64,000 nt of DNA from Tectiglobus sp965223355 (lineage in GTDB: Bacteria; Pseudomonadota; Alphaproteobacteria; Rhizobiales; Hyphomicrobiaceae). Shown here piece after piece: positions 8,918-17,342 of the stretch. Under the pieces are notes generated by a model. The model did not search any database. It saw nothing but the letters and a program-made list of their open reading frames with translations, and had not been told where the DNA came from. The position numbers were made by a program, and so were the translations under genes. Position 1 is the first letter of the stretch. Each line of letters starts with the position of its first letter. The stretch spans positions 496,001-560,000 of the forward strand of contig CBDCWE010000003.1 of assembly GCA_965223355.1 (NCBI GenBank), given 5' to 3'.

Positions 8918-10039
8918 ATGAAGCTAGTCATTGAACGAGGCGAGCTGCTCAAGGCATTGGGCCATGTAACGAGCGTGGTTGAGCGAAGAACGACGATACC
9001 AATTCTTTCCAACGTAATGTTGCGCGCATCCGGCGCCAGTTTGCAGTTCAATGCGACCGATCTCGAGCGCGAAGTGGCAGAGCAGGCGGATGCCGAACTT
9101 ATGCAGGAAGGCGCTGCGACCGTGCCGGCGCATTTGCTGCACGACATTGTTCGCAAACTTGCCGACGGGGCCCAGGTGCTGCTGGAACGCGATGTGGAAA
9201 AGGAGCGCGTGTCGCTCTCGTCCGGCCAGTCGCGGTTTGCGTTGCAATCGCTGCCGGCCGAGGACTTCCCCGACATTGCCGCTGGCGAGATGGCGCATCA
9301 ATTCACGCTCGCTGCACACGAACTCAAGCGCCTGATTGAAAAGACGCGTTTTGCCATTTCCACCGAAGAAACCCGTTACTATCTGAACGGCATTTATTTG
9401 CACACCGCGAGCGACGGCGACGACCAGCCGACCTTGCGCGCGGTCGCAACGGATGGCCATCGTCTCGCGCAAATTGAACTGCCGCAGCCAGCCGGTGCCG
9501 ATGGCATGCCGGGGATCATCATACCGCGCAAGACCGTGCATGAACTCCATCGTTTGCTTGAGGATGGCGGCAAGGAGGTCGTGATCGGCGTTTCATCGAG
9601 CAAGGTGCGCTTCGAGATCGGCAGCCTCACTTTGACCTCGAAGTTGATCGACGGCCAGTTTCCCGACTACGCCCGCGTCATCCCGCAAAACAACGACAAG
9701 GAAATGCGCGTTTCAAACGCGGAGTTCACGAGTGCGGTCGATCGCGTGTCAACCATTGCCAGCGAGCGCGGGCGCGCCGTCAAGCTCAATCTGTCCGGCG
9801 AACAGCTGGTTCTGTCAGTCAACAATCCGGAAGGCGGCAGCGCCACCGAAGAGTTGTCCATTTGCTACGGCGCAGAGCCCTTGGAGATCGGCTTTAACGC
9901 ACGCTACCTGCTGGATATCGCAGGTCAGCTGGAAAGCGATCAGGCAACGTTCCTGTTGGCGGATCCCGGCTCGCCGACGGTTGTGCGCGATAGCGAAGAT
10001 GCCAGCGCGCTCTATGTCCTCATGCCGATGCGCGTTTAG
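8918..10039 (+). CDS. dnaN: DNA polymerase III beta subunit (sliding clamp)
   Basis: 373 residues in the standard three-domain clamp. The start MKLVIERGELLKALGHV is preceded by AGGAAC; the frame is open upstream to 8792, but the upstream part matches nothing. Diagnostic blocks are RRTTIPILSNVML, RYYLNGIYLH, ATDGHRLA, the KLIDGQFPDYARVIP motif and the C-terminal ALYVLMPMRV that shapes the binding pocket for clamp-binding peptides. It tethers polymerase and repair proteins to DNA and recycles DnaA through Hda in alphaproteobacteria. Confidence 0.97.
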   Translation: MKLVIERGELLKALGHVTSVVERRTTIPILSNVMLRASGASLQFNATDLEREVAEQADAELMQEGAATVPAHLLHDIVRKLADGAQVLLERDVEKERVSLSSGQSRFALQSLPAEDFPDIAAGEMAHQFTLAAHELKRLIEKTRFAISTEETRYYLNGIYLHTASDGDDQPTLRAVATDGHRLAQIELPQPAGADGMPGIIIPRKTVHELHRLLEDGGKEVVIGVSSSKVRFEIGSLTLTSKLIDGQFPDYARVIPQNNDKEMRVSNAEFTSAVDRVSTIASERGRAVKLNLSGEQLVLSVNNPEGGSATEELSICYGAEPLEIGFNARYLLDIAGQLESDQATFLLADPGSPTVVRDSEDASALYVLMPMRV

Positions 10040-10185
10040 ATCATTTCCGCGCTTCAAGCGCGATCACATCGCCCGCTCGCCGGCCCGGCCCGCGCCCCGA
10101 GCAGCGTGGTTTCGCCGGGCCGGGCCGGCGAGCGGGACGGTTCGAGCTAACTCTGACTAACTCTGACTAACTCTGAAAGGCTTTA
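10038..10185. repeat. palindromic repeat after dnaN, GATCATTTCCG-ended
   Basis: The element begins GATCATTTCCGC at the dnaN stop codon and contains a 21-bp perfect GC-rich inverted repeat (10072-10092 and 10116-10136). It ends in three AACTCTGA-like units. Its ends match the element at 8303-8480 while the core differs. It may also serve as a terminator or transcription attenuator between dnaN and recF. Confidence 0.6.
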
Positions 10186-10194
10186 GGCGGAAAC

Positions 10195-11412
10195 TTGGAT
10201 GGCGTGGACGATATCGCCGTGGCCGCCGGCGCGGCGCAGCAGCCTGTAAGTGGCGCTGCCGATCGGGCTGACGGGCTGTGGGTCGAACGACTGTCCGTGA
10301 CCAACTTTCGCAACTATCACAGCGCGGTTTTGACGGCGGATCGCCGTCCGGTTGTGCTGCTCGGTGCCAACGGCGCCGGCAAGACCAACATCCTGGAAGC
10401 TGTGTCGATGCTGGCCCCGGGCCAGGGCTTGCGGCGCGCCGCCTATCCCGATCTGGCGCGCCAGTCCGGTCAGGGCGATTGGGCCGTCGCCGCCACCGTG
10501 CACAGCGGCGCAGCTGCGGTGATGATCGGCACTGGCCGGCAGCCTGCGACGGCACCGGCCCGCAGCGGCCGTTTGGTGCGCATCAACGGCGCGCCGCAGT
10601 CCGGCTCCGGCGCCCTTGCCGAACATATTGAGATGGTCTGGTTGACACCGACGTCCGACGGCCTGTTCACGGGCCCGGCAGCCGATCGCCGTCGCTTTCT
10701 CGATCGACTGGTTCTGTGTTTTGATCCGACCTATCGCAATCGCATTTCGCGGTTTGACCGGGCCATGCGCCAGCGCAATCGCCTGCTCGACGATGGCCAG
10801 CGCGGTGAGCGCCAATTCGAAGGCCTGGAGATTGTGATGGCTGAGACCGGGGTTGCGATCGCCGCCGCCCGTGTCGAGGCCGTCGCGGCCCTGAAGGGCG
10901 AAATGACCGCACGCCGCGAACGCCAACCGGCCTCGTTGTTTCCATGGGCGGATCTGGCGCTGGCGGGGACCCTGGAGGAGGCCATCGCGGCTTGCCCCGC
11001 CGTTGATGTCGAAGACGGGTACCGTCAGCAATTGGCACACATGCGCGAGCGCGATCGCGCAGCCGGCAGAACCCTGCTCGGGCCACATCGCAGCGACCTC
11101 GAGGTCGCCCATGGCGCCAAAGCTATACCGGCCCGAATCTGCTCCACTGGCGAGCAAAAGAGCCTGCTGATCAGTCTCGTTCTGGCCCATGCCGAGATAT
11201 CCGCCGCGCGTCGCGACGGCATCACCCCGATTCTGCTGCTCGACGAGATTGCTGCGCATTTGGACGGCGAGCGTCGCGATGCGCTGTTTCGTGATCTGTT
11301 GCGAATTGGCACCCAGGCCTGGATGACCGGAACCGACCGGTCGCTGTTTTCCGGCCTCGCCCAAAACGCCAAATTTTTCGCCGTTGCGAACGGTGATGTG
11401 ACCGAAACTTGA
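10195..11412 (+). CDS. recF: DNA replication and repair protein RecF
   Basis: 405 residues, an SMC-like ABC ATPase that loads RecA at gapped DNA. The N-terminal block WVERLSVTNFRNYHSA is the RecF hallmark and Walker A is GANGAGKTN. The signature is CSTGEQKSLL and Walker B is ILLLDEIAAHLD. TTG 10195 is chosen because AGGCGG lies eight bases upstream; GTG 10204 is an alternative. The C terminus GTDRSLFSGL is also family-typical. It lies in the standard dnaN-recF-gyrB order. Confidence 0.95.
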   Translation: MDGVDDIAVAAGAAQQPVSGAADRADGLWVERLSVTNFRNYHSAVLTADRRPVVLLGANGAGKTNILEAVSMLAPGQGLRRAAYPDLARQSGQGDWAVAATVHSGAAAVMIGTGRQPATAPARSGRLVRINGAPQSGSGALAEHIEMVWLTPTSDGLFTGPAADRRRFLDRLVLCFDPTYRNRISRFDRAMRQRNRLLDDGQRGERQFEGLEIVMAETGVAIAAARVEAVAALKGEMTARRERQPASLFPWADLALAGTLEEAIAACPAVDVEDGYRQQLAHMRERDRAAGRTLLGPHRSDLEVAHGAKAIPARICSTGEQKSLLISLVLAHAEISAARRDGITPILLLDEIAAHLDGERRDALFRDLLRIGTQAWMTGTDRSLFSGLAQNAKFFAVANGDVTET

Positions 11413-11453
11413 CGGGCGTTAACCCGATTACCGCCTCGACCACAACGCCGCGG

Positions 11454-11591
11454 CTAGATCATCGTGCTTTAAGTTGGAACCGCAATAGCGGTTCCAACTT
11501 AAAGCACAAAGATGATCGCCACTTTAGAGGCGAGCAACTTTCTGCCTTTATTCGGGATCGTTCCGATTCCGAATAAAGGCAGGTTGCTCTA
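11454..11591. repeat. CTAG-bounded double-hairpin repeat between recF and gyrB
   Basis: 138 bp from CTAG to CTCTA. The first hairpin pairs GATCATCGTGCTTTAAGTTG with its complement around GAACCGCAATAGCGGTTC. The second pairs GAGCAACTTTCTGCCTTTAT with ATAAAGGCAGGTTGCTC. The junction GCCACTTTAGAGGC is shared with copies at 15498, 55359 and 61053. Confidence 0.85.
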
Positions 11592-11718
11592 ATGGTGTTG
11601 AAATTCATAGAAAAAAAGACGGTGATCATTGCGTCGCAGTTGGCGCAAAGGCCCCCATTGTGCAGCGAAGCATGCTATAACTCGATCAGCCGTTTCCGAA
11701 CCGAGGACCAAGTCCGCA

Positions 11719-14163
11719 ATGACAGCCGAACCGCACGCCGATCACAACGGATCCAGCGCCTATGGCGCCGAGAAAATCAAGGTCCTGAAGGGCCTTGATG
11801 CCGTGCGCAAGCGGCCGGGAATGTACATTGGCGACACCGATGATGGATCCGGCCTCCACCACATGGTCTATGAGGTTGTTGACAACGCCATTGACGAGGC
11901 GCTCGCCGGTTTCGCGAGCGAAGTTCACGTCATCCTCAATCCTGACGGCTCGTGCACCGTGGCGGACAATGGCCGCGGAATTCCCGTCGATCTGCATCCG
12001 GAAGAGGGCATCTCCGCGGCTGAGGTCGTGATGACCCAGCTCCATGCCGGCGGCAAGTTCGGCGAAGGTGAGGATGACAACCCCTACAAGGTGTCAGGCG
12101 GCCTGCATGGCGTCGGCGTTTCCGTCGTCAATGCCCTTTCGAAATGGCTGGAACTGCGCATCTGGCGCGATGGCAGCGAACACTTCGTGCGCTTTGCTGA
12201 CGGTGTCTCAGAGGCGCCGTTGCAGGTTGTCGGTCCGGACAACGCGAACAGTGGAACGCAGGTCACCTTTCTGCCGAGTCTCGATACCTTCCACAATATC
12301 ACCGAGTTCAACTTCGAAACCCTCGAACACCGCCTCAGGGAGCTTGCGTTTCTCAATTCGGGGGTGAGAGTAGTGTTGAGCGATAATCGTCACGCCGACC
12401 AGCGCCAGGAAGTTATGGTCTACGAAGGCGGCCTTGGCGCCTTCGTCCAATATCTTGACCGCGCCAAGGCCGCCTTGATCGAGGCGCCGGTGATGATGCG
12501 CGGCAATCGCGATGGGCTGACCGTTGAGGCATCACTGTGGTGGAACGATTCCTATCATGAGAACGTTTTGTGCTTCACCAACAACATTCCGCAGCGCGAC
12601 GGCGGCACCCACATTGCCGGGTTTCGAGCCGCCCTCACCCGCATTGTCAACAAGTACGCCGAAGAAACCGGTGTGGCCAAACGAGAGAAGGTGTCGATTA
12701 CCGGCGATGATGCGCGCGAGGGTTTGACATGCGTCCTGTCGGTGAAAGTGCCGGACCCGAAATTTTCCAGCCAAACCAAGGACAAGTTGGTCTCCTCAGA
12801 GGTTAAGCCGATTGTCGAGAGCATCATCGCGGAACAGCTTTCGGTGTGGTTCGAAGAGCATCCGCGCGAAGCCAAGCTGATCATCACCAAGGTGTTTGAG
12901 GCCGCTGCCGCGCGCGAGGCTGCCCGCAAGGCCCGCGAACTGACCCGCCGAAAGGGCGCACTCGACGTCAACAATTTGCCCGGCAAGCTGGCCGAATGCC
13001 AGGATCGCAATCCGGCCAACACTGAGATGTTCATTGTCGAAGGCGATTCAGCCGGCGGTTCGGCGAAACAGGCGCGCGACCGCGAGTTTCAGGCGGTTCT
13101 TCCGATTCGCGGTAAGATCCTGAACGTTGAACGCGCGCGCTTTGACAAGATGCTCTCAAGCCAGGAAATCGGCACGCTGATTACCGCCTTGGGTACCGGC
13201 ATTGGCCGCGAGGACTTTAATCTCGAGAAGTTGCGCTACCACAAGATCATCATCATGACCGACGCCGACGTTGACGGCGCCCACATTCGTACGCTGCTTT
13301 TGACGTTCTTTTACCGGCAGATGCCGGATCTGGTTGAAAAGGGCCATCTCTACATCGCCCAACCGCCGCTGTTCAAGGTCACCAAGGGCAAATCGGAGTC
13401 CTATCTCAAGGACGAACGGGAACTGGAAAACTATCTGATCGATTCCGGTCTGGTTGACACCAAGCTGACCCTGTCAAACGGCGAAGACCGCGCCGGTCCG
13501 GATTTGCGTGATATTGTCGAACGCGCGCGCACGACCTCGCGCCTGATCGACGACATGCATTCGCGATACACCCGCTACGTTGTCGAACAGGCAGCCATCG
13601 GCGGCGTCTTTGATCCGGAACTGCTGTTGTCGGCAGAGCGCGCCAACCGGATTGCGCAGAACATCGCAGCGCGCCTCGACATCGTCTCGGAAGAAACCGA
13701 GCGCGGTTGGACCGGCCGGTTCGGCAACGACGGCTTTGTGTTTGCGCGCGAAGTCCGCGGCGTCGCCGAAGCGCATGTGTTGGATCGCGCACTTTTGGGC
13801 TCGCTCGAAGCGCGCCGCCTGCATGAACGCCATCCGCATTTGCAGGAAATCTACGACGGCCCGGCAAAGCTTGTGCGCAAGGACACCGAAGAGGCGATTT
13901 TCGGGCCGCGAGGGTTGATCGAGGCGGTATTTGCCGCCGGCCGCAAAGGCATCTCGCTGCAGCGCTACAAGGGGCTCGGGGAAATGAACCCGGACCAGCT
14001 TTGGGAGACGACCCTCGACAAGGACGCCCGCACGCTGTTGCAGGTCAAGATCGGGGACCTGTCGGAAGCGGACGATATTTTCTCCAAATTGATGGGCGAC
14101 GTCGTTGAACCGCGTCGCGAGTTTATCCAGGAAAACGCGCTCGCCGCCAGCGTCGACGTCTAG
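11719..14163 (+). CDS. gyrB: DNA gyrase subunit B
   Basis: 814 residues from ATG 11719, whose leader leads into IKVLKGLDAVRKRPGMYIGD, the gyrase B N terminus. The frame extends upstream to 11629 without family match. The GHKL ATPase shows DNAIDEA, DNGRGIPVD and GLHGVGVSVVNALS. The Toprim domain has EGDSAGGSAKQ and the metal-binding DADVDGAHIRTLLLTF. The C-terminal QRYKGLGEMNPDQLWETT motif is complete. It is the ATP-hydrolysing half of the type II topoisomerase that introduces negative supercoils. The partner gyrA is not in the window. Confidence 0.97.
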   Translation: MTAEPHADHNGSSAYGAEKIKVLKGLDAVRKRPGMYIGDTDDGSGLHHMVYEVVDNAIDEALAGFASEVHVILNPDGSCTVADNGRGIPVDLHPEEGISAAEVVMTQLHAGGKFGEGEDDNPYKVSGGLHGVGVSVVNALSKWLELRIWRDGSEHFVRFADGVSEAPLQVVGPDNANSGTQVTFLPSLDTFHNITEFNFETLEHRLRELAFLNSGVRVVLSDNRHADQRQEVMVYEGGLGAFVQYLDRAKAALIEAPVMMRGNRDGLTVEASLWWNDSYHENVLCFTNNIPQRDGGTHIAGFRAALTRIVNKYAEETGVAKREKVSITGDDAREGLTCVLSVKVPDPKFSSQTKDKLVSSEVKPIVESIIAEQLSVWFEEHPREAKLIITKVFEAAAAREAARKARELTRRKGALDVNNLPGKLAECQDRNPANTEMFIVEGDSAGGSAKQARDREFQAVLPIRGKILNVERARFDKMLSSQEIGTLITALGTGIGREDFNLEKLRYHKIIIMTDADVDGAHIRTLLLTFFYRQMPDLVEKGHLYIAQPPLFKVTKGKSESYLKDERELENYLIDSGLVDTKLTLSNGEDRAGPDLRDIVERARTTSRLIDDMHSRYTRYVVEQAAIGGVFDPELLLSAERANRIAQNIAARLDIVSEETERGWTGRFGNDGFVFAREVRGVAEAHVLDRALLGSLEARRLHERHPHLQEIYDGPAKLVRKDTEEAIFGPRGLIEAVFAAGRKGISLQRYKGLGEMNPDQLWETTLDKDARTLLQVKIGDLSEADDIFSKLMGDVVEPRREFIQENALAASVDV

Positions 14164-14714
14164 CCCGGATCATGTCACCTGAACGTCGATCATTATCGCG
14201 ACTAGAGCGTCACTCGGCAAGGTGAACAGCGACAAGCGGATGCTGTCATGGGGTTGCGCCGGCCAACGCCGCCGATCGACTGGCGAACGCGGCCGCGCCG
14301 GCGCCGCCACAGGCCCAAAACGCGGCGTCGACTTTAATACCAACCCGCATCAATGTTGATGCGGGTTGGTATTAATGCAGGTCTTCACCTCAACTGCCGT
14401 CATCGTGCGCCGGAATTGATTAGCAAACGCTTGTAACGCACACCTGATTGTCGGTAGTGTGTCGGCGGGTCGAACAACGCGTCATCAACGCATTGGGCGA
14501 CTGGTCTAACGATGTTACCGATACGACATTTGCGGCCGATCATGTTGTTGAGTTTCACATGAACCGCGGACGCGTGAACCAGAGATCGGTCGAACGAGGC
14601 CGGGCTTTGAAACTGCGACCGGACCCGGATTGCGGGCAGATCGCAGACGCCCTATAGTTCCGGCAATATTCGCAATGGTTTGCGCAGAATGCGGACATTT
14701 TTTTGCAGAGCGTC
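14164..14714. repeat. region after gyrB with a perfect 42-bp palindrome
   Basis: No gene is supported. The palindrome at 14334-14375 has 20-bp arms TTAATACCAACCCGCATCAA and its exact complement around TG. The same ends bound the inverted repeat at 3423-3591. It could act as a bidirectional terminator, but its recurrence argues for a repeat family. Confidence 0.6.
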
Positions 14715-15236
14715 ATGTATCGTTTCACGATGTTGCTGAGTGTTATTGCGGTCCTTGCGGTGCTTGAGTCCATTGCGTTGCCGATTGACAAAGCGTCGGC
14801 GCAAAGCCGGTATTTCGTTGGCTCCGAGTTGCTCACGTGGACAGACGCGCGGGCGTATTGTCAGCAGCGCGGTGGAGATCTGGTGGTGATCGAATCGGCC
14901 GAAGAGAACGAAGTCGTCAGAAAGCTAATCGAAGACTACGCGATAAATCCCCAAGGCTGCTGGATTGGCGCTTCTGATGTCGCAAGTGAAGGCGTTTGGC
15001 GCTGGGTCAACGGCGCCAGGGTGACCCGGTATTCCAACTGGAAGCACTGGGAACCGAACAACCTGTGCGGCGGCGAGCACTACGCGCATATGTGGTCCTA
15101 CGGCAAGTGGAATGATCAGAAAAATGACGGCCGCTGCAATGGCTACGGCTTGATGCAACCGGTTTGTGAAGTCGCAGGCGGTGCCACATCCAAGGTCCAG
15201 GGGATCATCCCCTTATCGGGGCGTTTCAGGGGCTGA
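14715..15236 (+). CDS. secreted C-type lectin-like domain protein
   Basis: About 173 residues. A signal peptide (hydrophobic LLSVIAVLAVLESIALP, then ASAQS) is followed by a single C-type lectin-like domain of about 120 residues. The domain shows WTDARAYCQQRGGDLVVIES, CWIGASD, WRWVNG, the calcium/sugar-type WEPNN loop, a WND strand and a final QPVCEV cysteine. Bacterial CTLD proteins are usually surface or secreted adhesins; the ligand here is unknown. The last residues (IIPLSGRFRG) and the stop codon are encoded by a hairpin repeat (see 15197-15292), so the native end may have been replaced. ATG 14715 is preferred over TTG 14703. Confidence 0.75.
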   Translation: MYRFTMLLSVIAVLAVLESIALPIDKASAQSRYFVGSELLTWTDARAYCQQRGGDLVVIESAEENEVVRKLIEDYAINPQGCWIGASDVASEGVWRWVNGARVTRYSNWKHWEPNNLCGGEHYAHMWSYGKWNDQKNDGRCNGYGLMQPVCEVAGGATSKVQGIIPLSGRFRG

Positions 15237-15292
15237 AAGCCCCGCTAAGGATCGCCGCAAGGCGGCGATATGTTAAGGGCTCCGCCCTTTCA
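15197..15292. repeat. strung-hairpin repeat cassette
   Basis: A row of short perfect stems: CCAGGGGATCATCCCC, AGGGGCTGAAAGCCCC, ATCGCCGCAAGGCGGCGAT and AAGGGCTCCGCCCTT. The same modules recur at 41099-41186 and, inverted, at 53980-54118; a decayed version lies near 52064-52172. Confidence 0.75.
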
Positions 15293-15497
15293 ATCTCAAT
15301 CTTGAGCCTGTTTCTTGCGAATCAGCGATGTTCAGGCTTGATCCGGCAGGATGGCCACCCTGCCGGATCGGGCGGGTTTGGGACCGTGCCGCCCTTGGGT
15401 GATTTGCACCGTTTGTTAGCTAGGCCAGCCCGCCCATCGCTTCACCTGAACAGATGATTGGGAGCAAGTCCCGGATGCAAGGCAAGGTCAAACGAAG

Positions 15498-15636
15498 CTA
15501 GATCTTTGTGCTTTAAGTTGGAACCGCTATTGCGGTTCCAACTTAAAGCACAAAGATGATTGCCACTTTAGAGGCGAGCAACTTTCTGCCTTTATTCGGG
15601 ATCGTTCCGATTCCGAATAAATGCAGGTTGCTCTAG
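15498..15636. repeat. CTAG-bounded double-hairpin repeat
   Basis: 139 bp with the same two hairpin modules and the same orientation as 11454-11591, differing by a few bases (GCTATTGC loop, AAATGC). Both ends are CTAG. It sits in a 636-bp gap between the lectin-like and lipoprotein genes; the rest of that gap holds the hairpin cassette at 15197-15292 and no gene. Confidence 0.85.
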
Positions 15637-15872
15637 CCGGCGTGTTGCGCTTCGCGACGAGCGCCTCGAGGGCGCGCTGATCGCCGCGGCTAAGGGTGAT
15701 TGTGCGTGTACCATTCCTCATGGCCTGCACTACAATTGATTTGGCAACTCAGGTGGTGGCAAATGTCAGTGACGGAACAGTAGGTTGAAGATGAAGTTCG
15801 CTACAGCCGGCTGACTCCAACTTCAAAAGATTGTATGCTGATTGGCGATAAATCTTTCGGAGGGGGGGACAG

Positions 15873-16544
15873 ATGCCGAAGACCATACTCATTCTTCTAT
15901 TGGGAGTATTGGGAGCGCTTCTGCTCACGGGCTGTAAGGCAACAAACGTCGATCTCAAGATCAGTGACAAGATGGTGTTGGCGGCACTGTCGGGAGAGGA
16001 GCAGAGGGCAGAGTTCTTGGCTGAATTTAGCCTGATCGGACAGTTCGACGATGAAAGAAAATCTCAAATGGCACGCGTGCAAGCCATCGTTGAGAGTGCG
16101 ATGGAAATAGAAGACTTCGAAGTGCTCCGAGACAATTATGGCGTGAAAATTCAGATGGAAGGCACGCTGCCCGTCGTTAAGGCGACGACTTCGGGAGCGA
16201 TATCAGCAGAGTCTCCATGGGCTGTTGTTGTTCGCGAGATCGATTTCACTTGGCTGCCTCAGCACAAACTGGTGGTGGCGGTGGAACCCACTAAGGCGTT
16301 CGAAAATTTCCGGTCTCAGCTGTCAGGCGTGAGCTTCCTTCTTGCGCCAAGACCGTTCCAGCCTTTGCGAATAAGGTTGCGCAATCGATCTGGGAAGAAA
16401 CTCAGCGTTGTGGCGCCAGCATCTGAATATGATGGGCGAGTGCATGCGTTAGGCGTGACGGGTGTGCCAAAGAAGAAGAACTTTAGTTTTCGCGATGGCG
16501 CATACGACCATACTCCTGCGTCCTTGTTCCTCAGCTTTGAGTAG
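15873..16544 (+). CDS. putative lipoprotein of unknown function
   Basis: 223 residues with a clear lipoprotein signal: hydrophobic ILILLLGVLGALLLTGC with the lipobox cysteine at residue 21. A strong ribosome binding site (CGGAGGGGG) precedes ATG 15873. The remainder is mixed alpha/beta with no motif I recognise. Codon use is less GC-rich than its neighbours, as in other nearby accessory genes. Function unknown; an outer-membrane-anchored periplasmic location is inferred. Confidence 0.7.
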   Translation: MPKTILILLLGVLGALLLTGCKATNVDLKISDKMVLAALSGEEQRAEFLAEFSLIGQFDDERKSQMARVQAIVESAMEIEDFEVLRDNYGVKIQMEGTLPVVKATTSGAISAESPWAVVVREIDFTWLPQHKLVVAVEPTKAFENFRSQLSGVSFLLAPRPFQPLRIRLRNRSGKKLSVVAPASEYDGRVHALGVTGVPKKKNFSFRDGAYDHTPASLFLSFE

Positions 16545-16953
16545 CACAACGCAAGATCGACTCGCAAAGTCCTAGAGTGCACGCTTGACCGTATCCCGTA
16601 ACGCGATGGGCTTGGGTGATTATGGATCGAAAATTTGCAGGTCCCGTGCGGAGAGACGAACGGCTGTTGCTAATGAACCTTTGCAGAATGTACTTTGCGC
16701 GACCCGCCTGATCGAGACGGAATCGACGCGGAATGTCCCGTGATGGGCTTTTCAGAGCGGCTTTGAGCCAAGAACGATCTGTCCAGCCACTGAACGACCG
16801 GGAGCATACCTGACAATTTGAACCGGCAACATGCCTGACACTATTCCATGTTTGTTCCGCCGCGGAACGTAGCCGCGCACGCGGCGGAGCGAAGCGGTGG
16901 AACCGGCCGTCGCGATTGATGATACCGAGGTTCCGTCGCTCAGCAGGATAGAG
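16545..16953. other. gene-free flank of the IS3 element with possible gene remnant
   Basis: No complete gene. On the minus strand an open stretch ending at 16752 (...PGRSVAGQIVLGSKPL) runs into the IS3 left end, so it may be the tail of a gene cut by that insertion. I cannot name it. Confidence 0.3.
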
Positions 16954-17003
16954 TGAACCGCCCCGGGTTTGTCGGAGGCTCCAACTCTTGAGAGACTGGA
17001 GCT

Positions 17004-17342
17004 ATGACGAATCATCCAAGAAAGACATCGCCAAGGTATTCGCTGGAGGTGCGTGAGCGCGCCGTGCGGATGGTTTTCGATCAGACCGGCGAGCATACGT
17101 CGCAATGGGCGGCGATCGAATCCATTGCAGCCAAAATCGGATGCGCGGCGCAAACGTTGTCCACCTGGGTTCGCCAAGCCGAGCGTGATCGAGGCCTAAA
17201 GCCCGGGCCAACCAGCGAAGAGCGCGAGCGATTGAAACAGCTTGAACGGGAGAACCGCGAGCTGCGTCAGGCCAACGAGATCCTGCGCAAGGCGTCGGCG
17301 TATTTTGCACAGGCGGAGCTCGACCGCCGGTCCAAGACATGA
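17004..17342 (+). CDS. IS3-family transposase OrfA
   Basis: 112 residues. The N-terminal helix-turn-helix (SIAAKIGCAAQTLSTWVRQ) is followed by a leucine-zipper region (LKQLERENRELRQANEILRKA), as in OrfA proteins that make the OrfAB transposase by programmed frameshifting. It ends FAQAELDRRSKT. The stop overlaps the orfB ATG by ATGA. Confidence 0.9.
   Translation: MTNHPRKTSPRYSLEVRERAVRMVFDQTGEHTSQWAAIESIAAKIGCAAQTLSTWVRQAERDRGLKPGPTSEERERLKQLERENRELRQANEILRKASAYFAQAELDRRSKT

Noticed and set aside
14545..14572. ParB binding site (parS-like GTTTCAC...GTGAAAC)
   Set aside because: GAGTTTCACATGAACC has mismatches in the core and in one arm, and no parAB genes are nearby.
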